From contig CM018033.1 in assembly GCA_008638375.1 (NCBI GenBank), forward strand, positions 12,670,880 to 12,734,879: a stretch of DNA of 64,000 nucleotides, read 5' to 3'. Origin of the DNA: Nyssa sinensis. Lineage: Eukaryota > Streptophyta > Magnoliopsida > Cornales > Nyssaceae. Under the pieces are notes generated by a model, which worked only from the letters and a program-made list of their open reading frames with translations, was not told the origin of the DNA and ran no database searches. Position 1 is the first letter of the stretch. The number at the start of each line of letters is the position of its first letter. Below, piece after piece: positions 11,515-22,112 of this stretch. A program made the translations under genes and the position numbers.

Positions 11515-11543
<29 letters not shown>
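11515..11543 (+). repeat. (GA)n microsatellite
   Basis: About 14 GA units within the solo LTR, followed further on by a 20-nt A run at 11641-11660. Confidence 0.9.
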
Positions 11544-11547
<4 letters not shown>

Positions 11548-12480
11548 AACCTCCTTTGAAAAAGAGAGAATGAGGCGGTGGAAAAATTATACATACATAT
11601 ATATATATATGCATGCATGCATTGCATGCATTAGAATAGAAAAAAAAAAAAAAAAAAAAAGAGAAAAGAAAGGAAGGAAAAGCTAAAGAAGAAGAAAGAA
11701 GAAGTGCTGCAAAGAGAAAAAGGTAAGCTTTTAGTTGAAATTATATTTTCGAAATTTTTATGAAATGGGTTTATGAAAGCTTATGTAAAGCTTCTAAATA
11801 ATTATAGGGTCAGAAACTATGGGAGAAATGATGACATTAGGGAGAAATAGAGAGTAAAATAGTGCATAAATGAGGGAGAAAATGAGAGTTACAAGTGAGG
11901 GCAATATTTTGGGTTCAATAAATTTTTATAGTTTTAAGCTATTTGAGGATTGGGAAAGTGTTCCCCTCAATAATAAAAGTGGATAGGAAGAGAAAGGAAG
12001 GAAAAATGGTGACCAAAACACCACGAAATAGGAAATAAGTAGGTCACAAGAAAATCGAGCTCTTGCCAGAGCCTGGCCTATGAGCTCTATTTTAAGCATT
12101 TCCGAACATCTAAATCTAAAAAGAAAACCATGGGGGTAATCCTTAGGAAAAGTAAAACTGAACCCCGTTAAGATTGCATTAAAATCTCATTAGAGATGGG
12201 TGGCCGGTGTCGGAGAAGACACTGGAGGTGTCACCGGAGAAGAAGACGGTATGGGTCAGTTATAGGTCGAAGTCGAGTTGGGCCCCGACCCGAAATAAAA
12301 TGGGTTTAGGTTTTTAATTGAAACGACGCAGTATAGGTTTTAAATTAAAAAGTAATTAGGGATGTTTGGTTGTAGGGATAATAAATTAATTTAGTTAACC
12401 CTATTCTGAATAGGATATGCCATCCATGTTTGAGGCCTATCAGTTGTTTGGTTTTGGAACACTTTGAAAAATAAAAGGGG

Positions 12481-12570
12481 CCCCCGCCCCTAAGAATCGA
12501 ACCCATGACCTATATGCGTGTGGGAACTCATACCCCACACACTGACCACTGTGCCACTGAGGCACATGTG
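12481..12570 (-). repeat. Antisense tRNA-like (SINE-head-like) segment in LTR copy 1
   Basis: On the minus strand the segment reads TGGCACAGTGG, an A-box match, then about 50 nt later GGTTCGATTC, a B-box match. This is the arrangement of a tRNA gene's internal pol III promoter or a SINE head. It does not fold obviously as a full tRNA. The same segment occurs at the same LTR offset in copy 2 (25411-25500). Confidence 0.6.
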
Positions 12571-14664
12571 TTAACTTTTTCCCAAATATAATATAAAATA
12601 TTATATTAAATAATTAAATTAAAGAAATTAGATAAAGTATGGTAATTAGTCCCAGTACCCAAAAAAATTGAACGGGTAGTGTATTCTTAATATTTTGGGC
12701 ATTCTCAACCCAATGGCAAGATCTGTTTCATGATACAGGGTCCCAAAAAATTAAGATACGTAAAAGTACAAAATTACCATTTTGCCCCTACTGATGCCCA
12801 AAGCCAAATTGAAGTCTATAAAAGCCTAAACTGACTTTCTTCAACATTTCAAACTCAATGTTAGAATCTGTTTTACCAAATAAGATACTTAAGATATTAA
12901 TGTATGAAATTGACTAGTTAGGCTATACGTAGCATTAAATTGGGGAATATTTACTGATTTATAGGAACTTCGAAAGGGAAAGGGAAAGGGAAAATGATCT
13001 AATTGGAAGGAAAGAGAACTGTGTTAAAGGTAAGTAAAGCCCGAAACTCTAATATGCAGTATTTCTTAGCCATGTCATAGTTTATTCCTTGATACTACCA
13101 AATTGTACTCTTATAGCTACTTGACGTTTATTGATTCCACAATTTGATACTTGTTATATCTTGTGAAAATTATTGAAATTGAATTGCTATATCTAGATCA
13201 TAATTGTTTGTACACCTTGTACCATGCCTTGAAAGGCAGATTGTTATGTTCTTACTGTAAGTAAAACCCAACCTCTTACATGTGGTAATTCCTATCCATG
13301 TCACAATGTTATTCTTTTATACTACCAGATTTATATTCCTATACGTACTTGATGTTTATTGATTCCACAATGTGATACTTATTCTATCTTATGGACATTA
13401 TTGAGAAATTGACTGCTAATCTTGATCATGAATATTGTATACTTTATACTATGCCTTGAAAGGCAAACTATTATGTTCTCACTGCTGAAAAAAAAATGAT
13501 ATTTCACATACGTACACTCTTCATGGAAATTATGATGATCATGATATATTATGAGTACCCGGAGTTATGCTTTGTCATAACGTCCATCGGATGCTTTTAC
13601 TAGACCTATGGGTCAAAGTCCATGAAACTATCCAATGGTTCGAAGGGGGAGTAAATCTAGATGTGGTTCGAAGAGGGAAGTGAATATTGATATGGTTCAA
13701 AGAGGGAGTGGACCTGGATGTGGTTCGAAGAGGGAGTGAACCTAGATGGTTACTTTTACTGAGGGTATATTGGGCCCTAAAAGACCGAGGATGTGCCAAG
13801 TCCTAAACAGAATGTGCATCAAAAATGTTTATTGATATCATATCTTTTATTGAATTCATAAAATGATCATATTTTTCCTACGAATGATCATATGTTTTGA
13901 AAGCTTATCCATTGGTTTACGATTGGTTATTTTATAATTGTGGTAGTATGACTATTGTTTGGACCAAATCCCTATTGATGATCTCATATCATTTTATATT
14001 CACTTATTCTTACTATTACGGGATATGCCTTGGACCTAAGGGTCATTTCTATTATTTCATGCTTTGGACTATTGGCTATTGTGATATTCTATTTTATTGG
14101 CTATTGTGATACTCTACTCTAGTGGCTATTGTGACATTCTATTCTATTGGCTATTGTGACATTTTGTCTCTTGACTGGCTATTATGGCATTCTATTTCTT
14201 GACTAGCTATTATGGCATACTATTTCTTGACTAGCTATCATGTTACCATATCCTTGCTTCTCTTGGATTATGTTCTTTTCTATACTGACCTGACCCATAG
14301 TAGAGCAAAGAAAATTTACTTACTAGGCTAAGTTAGCTCATTCAAATTTATATATTTAATTTATTTTAGGAAGGGACGTTGCAAGCAGACAATAAGAGCT
14401 TGCAAGCTATAGTGGACTTTTTGAATGTAATAGAAAATTATCAATACGGTCTTAGCTCTCCCATGTATCCACACCCTAGGGGTGGTGTAAATGTTGGTTC
14501 TCTTTTTGATATGTAGAACCTTATTATGACTTCCGTTGTTTAATTGTTTAATTATGTTATTACATATTGTTATCACTAATACAGTTAAAAGAAAAAGTTA
14601 GGGATGGCCAGAGGGTCGGCCCTGTGATCCTAAATCCGCATAGGGTGGGTTTCAGGTCGTGACA

Positions 14665-15371
14665 GTTTATCCCTAGTGAGGCATACCAATACCTTGACTC
14701 GATCTCACTCCACTCTCTTATATGCCATTGCCACTAGAGGTCCTATTAATGGAGTTTATGTCATCTTCTCGGCCATTGATAGTGCTTGTCTCTAGTCAAC
14801 GCACTGTCGTTCTTTCCTTTGGTAATGTCATTACTAGGATCTGTGTGGGTTAGGGTGTCCCGATCTACACTTCAGATATAGTGAAGGAGTTATCTAGGCC
14901 CTTTACCAGACGCACATTGACGCAGTCTCAACATCATGTTAGCCTTGTTGATGATGATGCTGCTAAGGACATAGAGGCAGATGTAGCTAAGGTTGCTAGT
15001 GCGGTTCCTAGTGAGGATTATCTGGTCGATCAGATGCCTCTTCAATATCGTTATGATCCCTCTCCACCTCATCTATTTTATTCAGATCCCGGTACATCTT
15101 CATCCAGTACTCCTCCTCTTCCCGTCACTCGAGAGGATTTAAAGGAGTACTTTCAGCGACTGCGGATGGATTTCTTCATACCTGTATTATAAGAGCTAAG
15201 TACCTAACACGCTCCTATTTAGGCGATTCATGAGTGTCAGGATCAGTTTGCTGCCAGTCTATCTACGATAGCCACTAATCTCCACTATTTCATTCCTGAT
15301 GATGATGATGATGATGGTGATGGCAACGATGGTGATGATGGAGACTTCCCCCCTAATTTCTTTATTGCTTG
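14665..15371 (+). pseudogene. Plant-transposon-domain-like frame, 3' part
   Basis: This resumes the frame interrupted at 10910. Around 14718 it reads LLYAIATRGPINGVYVI, the segment expected downstream in the putative plant transposon family. A 103-codon ORF at 14881-15192 then gives an acidic, Pro/Ser-rich tail (DPSPPHLFYSDPG, TREDLKEYFQRLRMDF). It ends near 15371 in a run of Asp codons (GAT repeats, 15298-15346) and Gly/Asp codons. The low-complexity acidic end is common in this family. Frameshifts and stops mark it as dead. Confidence 0.5.
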
Positions 15372-15850
15372 AGTGCTTGAGTGATCATGTAGTGAGAATA
15401 TTTCTATATTGACTATTCTCTTTACTTTCTATTTTGCTCCTCCCTTGTCACAGTTTATATTATGTTTTGCCTGATTAAATTTTGTTTAGACTGCTATATC
15501 ATCTTGATTATATATCATATAATGTTTTGCTTTGTCATTTCGTGACAAAAATGGAGAGATTTGTGATAGGGGGAGAGGGGTACATTATTTTTTTACTCAT
15601 ATAGATGATTGTGTTTTTGATTATTGATCTACGATGGTGTTCATTGATCTATATCCATACGATGCTTCTCACAGGTATATTGTAGTGGTTGTTTTGCAAA
15701 AACACAAGTTAAATGGATCATGTTGTTGATTGCAGTATCACAAGTCATTAGATTAGATATCTCATGTAAATATTTTATTTCAGGTTTTTAGGGTTTACTT
15801 GTGGGTATCTAGGTTTAGTTGTTCTTGTATTGAGTTTTGTCACGAATTGT

Positions 15851-15861
15851 CAAAGGGGGAG
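15851..15861 (+). other. Polypurine tract of Copia-like copy A
   Basis: CAAAGGGGGAG lies directly before the LTR start TGTTAGTAC at 15864. It is the standard AAAGGGGGAG tract of plant Copia elements. Confidence 0.75.
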
Positions 15862-15863
15862 TT

Positions 15864-16313
15864 TGTTAGTACTACTAGTCATAAGTATTGGCTAATTTGT
15901 GAGACAAAACTATCATTGAGTTGTAATAGTTACTAAGTTAGTGCGTGTAGAGTCCCTAAACCTTGTGATCATTAAAGACCGTGTCCAGTTCAGTTAAAGG
16001 CTATCTTATTTCCTTATGACTCTCACATACTCATATAGCGCAGCATTGGTAACCATTTGGTAAATTTGCATCGGATCTATCTCACACACACACTCTCATG
16101 CATCATTAAGTTTAGATTACTATTTTTATATGTAAAAGTGTATAGTATAATGGTTTGTGAATAATGATAACTCACTTAACTATGCCTAGTGTTGAAAGAT
16201 TGTTTAAGTGAGTTCTATGTCATTAACCTAAAAACTGAAATTCTTAGGGTTTTCATAATATTCGTTCGAACGAATCATGAGTTCGTTCGCACAAATATTC
16301 TAGTGAGCTTTTC

Positions 16314-16353
<40 letters not shown>

Positions 16354-17079
16354 TAACAAAATATTCATTTGATCTTTCAATCGAATGATCCAACAAAAAT
16401 TCTAGTAGCTTTCATATCACATTCGTTCAATAATTCGGTCAAACGAATTAAGGTTCGTTCGAACGAACACCCAATTCGTAAGAGCAAATGTCGCGCAAAT
16501 CAGTTTTCTAATTGGATTTAAACAGTACAATTTCCTTTCTATAACCTATCCTATATAAGGATTTGATCCCTAGTTCATGGGGGGACTTTTGGCTGCTATC
16601 AAAAAGAGTTTCTAAACTTTCCAAAAGTATTTTTTTCATATACATATTTTACACATAGATCAAATCCTTAAAGAAAGAACCTGAATTCCATCTTTTACAT
16701 TGTTCGTTGAGTACAAGCTTGTGCCTTTCAAGTTTGTGCGATCGACAAAGTTTGAGGTTACATGGAGTTCGCAATTGTGCTTGGATTGTCGTTCGCGGAG
16801 TTCGAGACGACAGATACACTTGAAGGGTTCTTGAGAATTCAAGTTTTAGAAGATTCAGATTATCAACAAGGTTTGAGGGACTAAGACTGAGTTGTAAAGT
16901 ATCTGTAATCATCGAACCTTTTCTAGTAGATTTACATCTGAATCAGCACCCCATAATTTTTCAAAGCAAATTCAGTTGATTTGTGATGATTTCTTTGTCA
17001 ACAAATTTAGTGCACTGTTTCTATTTTTTTTACTATTGTTGTATTTATTATTACTATCGTTTATTATTGTATGTCACAA
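15864..17079 (+). mobile_element. 3' LTR of Copia-like copy A
   Basis: It starts TGTTAGTAC after the polypurine tract. It shares GGCTAATTTG...GACAAAAC with the 5' LTR of copy B near 54825. It contains two perfect palindromes, ATTCGTTCGAACGAAT at 16260-16275 and GTTCGTTCGAACGAAC at 16453-16468, and a GT/TA microsatellite at 16312-16352. The right end is approximate (a CA near 17079); no target duplication was confirmed. Confidence 0.6.
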
Positions 17080-18160
17080 AATTTACTTATACCCATAATT
17101 AATGAATTTGAACATAATTAAACAAATAAATTTTTATTTACTAGTGAGACTTATTCATTCTCTCTAAGTCTAATTTTTGACGTGTAACATAGACTAGACC
17201 CTCCAAAAAGGATTTGTAGTTGAATTTATAGTTCAAAGAAAAGAAAGCAGTCTAAAGAAATGGGAAGATTGTCAAATGTGCAGTAAAATGACAAACATGT
17301 ATTTTGTAGTTTCCAAAGTTTCCTTTTGTTTTTTTAGATGGAATCAGATCTAATGAAAATACATGACTTCAACCTTTTTTTTATATAGAATAAAAAGGGT
17401 AAAATTTGTGGGAAGTTTCATATGTATTGGCACGAAAAGCCTACTCAATCTGCTGTCACATATTCCAAGGGACCAAAAAGTAATGAAGATAGCTAGCTGT
17501 CTTTCAATAGTATCCACACACACCCACTATGTGACAGCACAGTGTTTCAATGAGATGCTAGTAGTAATAATCCAACAGACTGTTTGACCATCTTTTTAAT
17601 TAAGATTATTATAATTTAAATTCAAGTTAATCACATCTTTTGAGGTAGCATCAACAATCAGTTTAGGGACAAATCAAGGTCTAGTTGCAAACTACCACAT
17701 GGAGAGCTAACACTCTGTATATTATTGGTGGGGTTTATTAATTAATTATTTATAATTTATAATAGGGGCTGGGGGGACAAAGGTTGACATAATCATAAAG
17801 GTAAATGGAACTTATTGATTTGTCTCGGCTTAATCAAATCATACATCAATATAACAAACTCAATTATTGCCTATGACTCATTATCATCATTTTAATTTTT
17901 ATTCAATTAAAGAACCCCAAGGCATTATCTACAAGCAACTTGTCATTTTCTATCATAATATGAGTTTTGGTGGGTGAGCTAGGGCTCACTTCAGCTTGAG
18001 AATGCACCCATATAAGTGCCACTAAAAGAACAATACGCCTATTAATCTATAAAGAAGATTAACGGATTTGAATTCTCTTCAATACTAAAATTTTCAAAGA
18101 ATATGGAATCCCTATTTGAATTATTCGCGTCACAGGTGGGCAGTTAGAAAATACTTAGGG
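17080..18160. other. Intergenic, nothing recognised
   Basis: AT-rich DNA with only short, unsupported ORFs. No repeat termini or gene motifs are seen. Confidence 0.5.
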
Positions 18161-18168
18161 GGTGCGAG

Positions 18169-18712
18169 TAAGGATGGTAATTTGTCCCGTTCCGTCGAGG
18201 TCCCGTCCCGTCCTGTCCCGTCCCGCCCCTAATGGAACAGGTATAGGTGCTCATAAACGGAGTTAGGGTATGACTTTTAAAACCCCTTCGAGTTCGGGGG
18301 GTTTGGGGGGATGACCACCCCTCCCCGACCCTGCCCCGTTTATATATTAATTTTTTTTAATTATTTTTTATATATATATATATTATATTTATAAAAAAAA
18401 AATAACACTATATAAAATTAGTTTTAAGGTTTTTCATATTACACTCATATTTTTTTTTGTATTAGTTATTTTGGTAAAAAAAAAATTAATTTACTTGAAA
18501 ATAAAAATTTTAACTTACTTAATATATATATATATATATATATCGGAGTTCGGGACGGGGCGGGGTGAAGTCAGAGACTATAAATGACGTCGGGGTCGGG
18601 AACGAGGTAAACCTCTAAATGGGGTGAGGCAGGGTTGGGGGCGGAAAATATAAACAGAATTGGGGTTGGAGAAGAGTCACCCCACCCCAAACCCGCCCCA
18701 TTGCCATTCCAA
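18169..18712. mobile_element. hAT-type MITE (544 bp)
   Basis: It is flanked by a perfect 8-bp target duplication GGTGCGAG (18161-18168 and 18713-18720), the size used by hAT transposases. The ends form a short imperfect terminal inverted repeat: TAAGGATGGTAAT at the left and, inverted, TTGGAATGGCAAT at the right. It has a GC-rich outer part (GTCCCG/GGGGCGGG repeats) around an AT-rich core. There is no coding capacity, so it is non-autonomous. Confidence 0.85.
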
Positions 18713-19794
18713 GGTGCGAGACAGCTATATCTAATCAACTTAACAAAATAGTCTCATATTTGTCTGACCGGAAAGAGATGCGTTGTAGAGAGAGAAAGGA
18801 AATTTGCAAAAAAAAAAGAGAAAGAGATAGTCAAAAGATTTTTAAAAAAAATTAAATTAGTGTTTGCCGTTGTCCTCCCGTATATATAAATGTATATACA
18901 AATTGAATAGGTTGAAAAGCTTCTGTTGGAAAAGTCAATTGATTCCAATAACATTTCAAATAACCAACGGTTAAAAATTTAGTAATAACCCTCTTATGGT
19001 CCAATTGGACTCCTCTTCAGTTTATCATACAATATAGATTTTTAGTGACGATGGGGATCCTATTCGAATTGTGCAAGTGCACAAAACACACATAATTGGC
19101 GTGCCAAGGATTAGCCCAAAAGAGGAATAAGATTAGTATTGAAAGCCCAGTTTGGATGTAGGCCGAATCTGACATTAGGTGAAGGCCCACAGCTAGAAAG
19201 AAGAAACAAAACATTAGTAATTTTGTCTAAAGACAGATTGGGCTCTAAAATTTGTGCATTAACCCAGCCCATTGTAGAGAATAAATGGCCTAAACTGGAA
19301 TATCAGCAAGAGTTTAATCCCATAACTATAAATGAATAATAAATATTATTTTGGTCAACATTAATAGACCACTATGAAGTTGGGTTAGTCTTGGGCTGGC
19401 CCATGAAATCAACGTTGCTAGTTGTCTAAGCCTTATAATATAGGGAAACCTACTCTTTGATCCTGGTGGCTTGTAACCCTCCCTAAGTCCGCTCCCTCAA
19501 TAATTTGAAGAGCTCGTAATAAAATTTGTAATATGTTATATACTAATTATACTATTCTCACCCAACAAATATGGAATAGGCGTATCACAAGGCTAATAAA
19601 AACCAGCCATGTACCTTTGAAAAAATATGTTATTGCCTTACTTTTTATTCTTTAGTTTGAAAAACCACTCTCACCGTTGTTCCAAGACCAATAAATAATT
19701 TCTCCTAATATACATGCACCTTGCGCCAGTATTCATTTTTTTTCCTTTTATTTTCCCCAATTTTCTTTTAATAAAAAATAACGTCACTATTTGG

Positions 19795-19905
19795 TGTAAA
19801 ATGCTCAAGTTCTTAAGCTTGAGAATGCATATTTGAGTTTAAAAGTGACAAGTTTATTTAAAAATAAAATCAAAAGTTATATGTCTGTAGTCAACCCCTC
19901 CTAAC
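19795..19905 (+). repeat. Dispersed repeat, copy 1 of 2
   Basis: It shares GAGAATGCATATTTGAGTT, AAAATAAAA.CAAAAGTTAT and TGTCT with 20405-20520. The pair looks like two diverged copies of a short interspersed element; the ends are not defined. Confidence 0.55.
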
Positions 19906-20089
19906 ACTACCTTGTATTAGCAGAATGAATACTTAATAATAAATACAAGCCTCAAATTTTCCTACTTAATTCTATGATTTTAAAGAAAAAATATCGTTAG
20001 TGATGATGCGCTACAAGTAGCAAAACAATTAGCGGATGTCACTTTCTCTTATGCCCAGTTTATAAGGAGCGTTGTTTTAACTTTAATCA

Positions 20090-20181
20090 AACCTCCTCCC
20101 GCTAGTATGGACTGGTGAGATTGATTTCCCGAATTATTCGATCCGAAAGAGTCGAATACCGAGTTATCAAAAAAAAAAAGA
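20090..20181 (+). repeat. Possible 3' end of a retroposon with A tail
   Basis: A non-repetitive segment ending GAATACCGAGTTATC followed by an 11-12 nt A run. I recall similar A-tailed segments as common plant retroposon ends, but the family and 5' end are not known here. Confidence 0.3.
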
Positions 20182-20404
20182 GTTAACTAGATAGGATAGA
20201 ATGCAATGGCTTCTCTAATAGGGGGGGCTCGCTTTTTCTCTCAACAACTTAGTAACTTATGTAGTAATCGGCATTTCTACATGGGATAACTAGTTCGCCT
20301 AGACGAAAAAAGGGAATGCAACCCCCTCCTCGAAAGCCATGAGTTCATTTTGTACCTGAAAAGCTTTTTTCCAATATCCCCGAAAATTTCCTGTTTTTGT
20401 AAGT

Positions 20405-20520
20405 GAAATGTTGAGTTGCTTAAATTATTAAGCATGAGAATGCATATTTGAGTTGCTTAAAGCGGCCAATTTATATAAAAATAAAACCAAAAGTTATGTG
20501 TCTAGGCTACCTCCTCACTT
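20405..20520 (+). repeat. Dispersed repeat, copy 2 of 2
   Basis: Same orientation as 19795-19905 and about 600 bp away. It retains GCTTAAAGCGGCCAATTTAT, which is eroded in the other copy. Probably SINE-derived, but no tRNA-like head is evident. Confidence 0.5.
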
Positions 20521-21296
20521 CGCAAAAGCACAACTAATACTAAAACTGATTACAACCCTCCAATGAAGTTCCCAAGGCACAATTCATTCTTAAAGGGCAT
20601 CAAGATATAATGGAATAATGATATGATTCAATGATGAATTTAATATATAAAAAAAGGACATCAAGGTCAACATCAAAATCAAAATCTTACTAATACTTTA
20701 TTTTTTTTTTGGTGAAGTTACTTCATTTATAATGAACACTTTACTCAAAATGACCTTCAAAAGACCTTAGGATCTTAAACATAAAAATTGATTATAAATA
20801 CAAAGCAAATTGAAAACATTTATTGAGATGCGAGTCCTAAATTTAAGCATTCATCGAGTCATTTGTTGTTCGATCATTTGAAATAACTCTAAAGTAAACT
20901 TCATTTGTTTATCCAACTTAAGAGAGAGTTATTGTTCTGTAAGAATCTTCTTTTTACAATTAACAATTTATAATAAATAATAAAAAATTAAAGGGCCAAC
21001 CAAAAAATAATAAAATTAAAATTACTTTTAAAAAATAATTATCCAATACACTTTTGTTCTTTTAAGAAAAAATTACAAAATTTACTTTTTTACTTATTAA
21101 AATCACTTCAAAAAATTTTATCAAACAGTACCTAAATAAATAAAAATGTTTTTGTATAGCACTAGATACTTTCCTTATCAATACAAAATAACAATATAAT
21201 ATTTCACATCTTTCCATAACACCACTGCAATTAATTACCCCAAAAAAAAAAAAAAAAACTGTTTTCTGACTTCAAACAGCTGTTGGCACCCTCTCA

Positions 21297-21321
21297 CCCC
21301 CCCCCCCCCCCCCCCCCCCCC
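21297..21321 (+). repeat. 25-nt poly(C) run
   Basis: Twenty-five consecutive C residues. A 17-nt A run lies about 40 nt upstream (21242-21258) and an A run lies directly downstream. It sits just 3' of the NAL1-like coding region, possibly in or beyond its 3' UTR. Confidence 0.95.
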
Positions 21322-21689
21322 AAAAACAAAAAAAAAAAAAAAACTTTGGGGGTGCTTATGGTACAAGTATCTTGACAAAATGATATAAAATCAAAGAAGA
21401 AAATACAATGTTACCTCTAAAACATTTTCTTAAATATTGTATGACCCCACATCTGTAATATATTGCAGTAGCCTTAACTAAAATATGCAACCAAAAAAAA
21501 ACAAAAAGAATAGTACCTTATCTACCATGAGGCATGACCTTGGATCTTCACTTAGGAATACTTTAACAATTCACCATTTGAATGGCCCATGTTTTGAACT
21601 GGAATGGAGAAGCACCAGCGTGAACTTATTCTATAAAAGATAGCTCTACAAGTGAAAAATGCTGGTCTGCTTGTCCTTCACTATGGTTT

Positions 21690-22112
21690 TTAACTGTCCA
21701 AAGGAGAATCAGATTGCTTTCTTCTCTTTGGCTCAAGCTCACCTAACTGCAAGGAAACAAAAATCCCATCTGACCCGTTCCTCAGTGCTGAGAGGTTTTT
21801 TGAAAATTCTGCATCTTCCTTGTGATTGTTTTGATGCACTGGAGATTTTCCAGTAGAACTTGGAATAAACTGGTGCTCTACATTGGGAGCCTGCTTCAGT
21901 ACCACCTTCAATTCGAAACTCATCATGCATGAATGGTGGGGTCAGTCCCTGATGAGACTCTCCTTCAATAGGAACTTGCTGGATGGTTAACCCCAGAGGC
22001 TCAGTGTTTATGTCAATTTTATCTTTAAGTGGCATCCGGTCAGGTGGAGATGACTCCCCAACTGTAGAATCAATCCCTGCTGCTGAAGCATTTCTTTGCT
22101 CTTGCAACGCAG
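21690..22112 (-). CDS. NAL1-like: NAL1-like coding exon 5, with a 1-base insertion, and stop
   Basis: Acceptor GTATAG before 22112. It encodes AALQEQRNAS, STVGESSPPDRMP and GLTPPFMHDEFRIEGG, then the frame breaks. VEHQFIPSSTGKSPVHQNN, KNLSALRNGSD and SLQLGELEPKRRK follow one frame over, ending at TAA 21692-21690. The extra base is a G at about 21890-21891 (GCAGGCTCCC where GCAGCTCCC is expected). The C-terminal tail is variable in the family and ends in a basic KRRK patch. Confidence 0.9.

Larger units (their letters stand above)
10911..14664 (+). mobile_element. Solo LTR, subfamily A, copy 1 (3754 bp)
   Basis: It starts TGTAATACCACGACC and ends GGTCGTGACA, matching the ends of the copies at 23832 and 31862. 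The flanks are ATTTA (10906-10910) and GTTTA (14665-14669), a 5-bp target duplication with one mismatch. It carries TA/GT/GA microsatellites, an antisense tRNA-like segment near 12481-12570 and repeated GGTAGAGTC-type modules. No polyprotein lies inside, so it is a solo LTR left by recombination. It splits the plant-transposon-domain frame of copy A. The length and chromovirus-like context suggest a Tekay/Del-type gypsy parent (inference). Confidence 0.85.
18721..21600. other. Intergenic region with dispersed short repeats
   Basis: No gene is supported. It contains the pair of related repeats at 19795-19905 and 20405-20520, an A-tailed segment near 20090-20181 and homopolymer runs near 21242-21345. 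A stretch at 20220-20350 has a less AT-rich feel and could be organellar in origin, but I could not identify it. Confidence 0.4.

Noticed and set aside
11065..11614. Tyr/Ile/His-rich ORFs on both strands
   Set aside because: They are translations of TA/GT/GA microsatellites inside a solo LTR; the same artefact occurs at 23905-24475 and 42809-43030.
12481..12570. True tRNA gene
   Set aside because: A-box and B-box matches are present but no complete cloverleaf with paired acceptor and anticodon stems could be drawn, and the segment is embedded in an LTR.
20220..20350. Organellar DNA insertion
   Set aside because: Composition differs from its surroundings, but I could not match it to any organellar gene.
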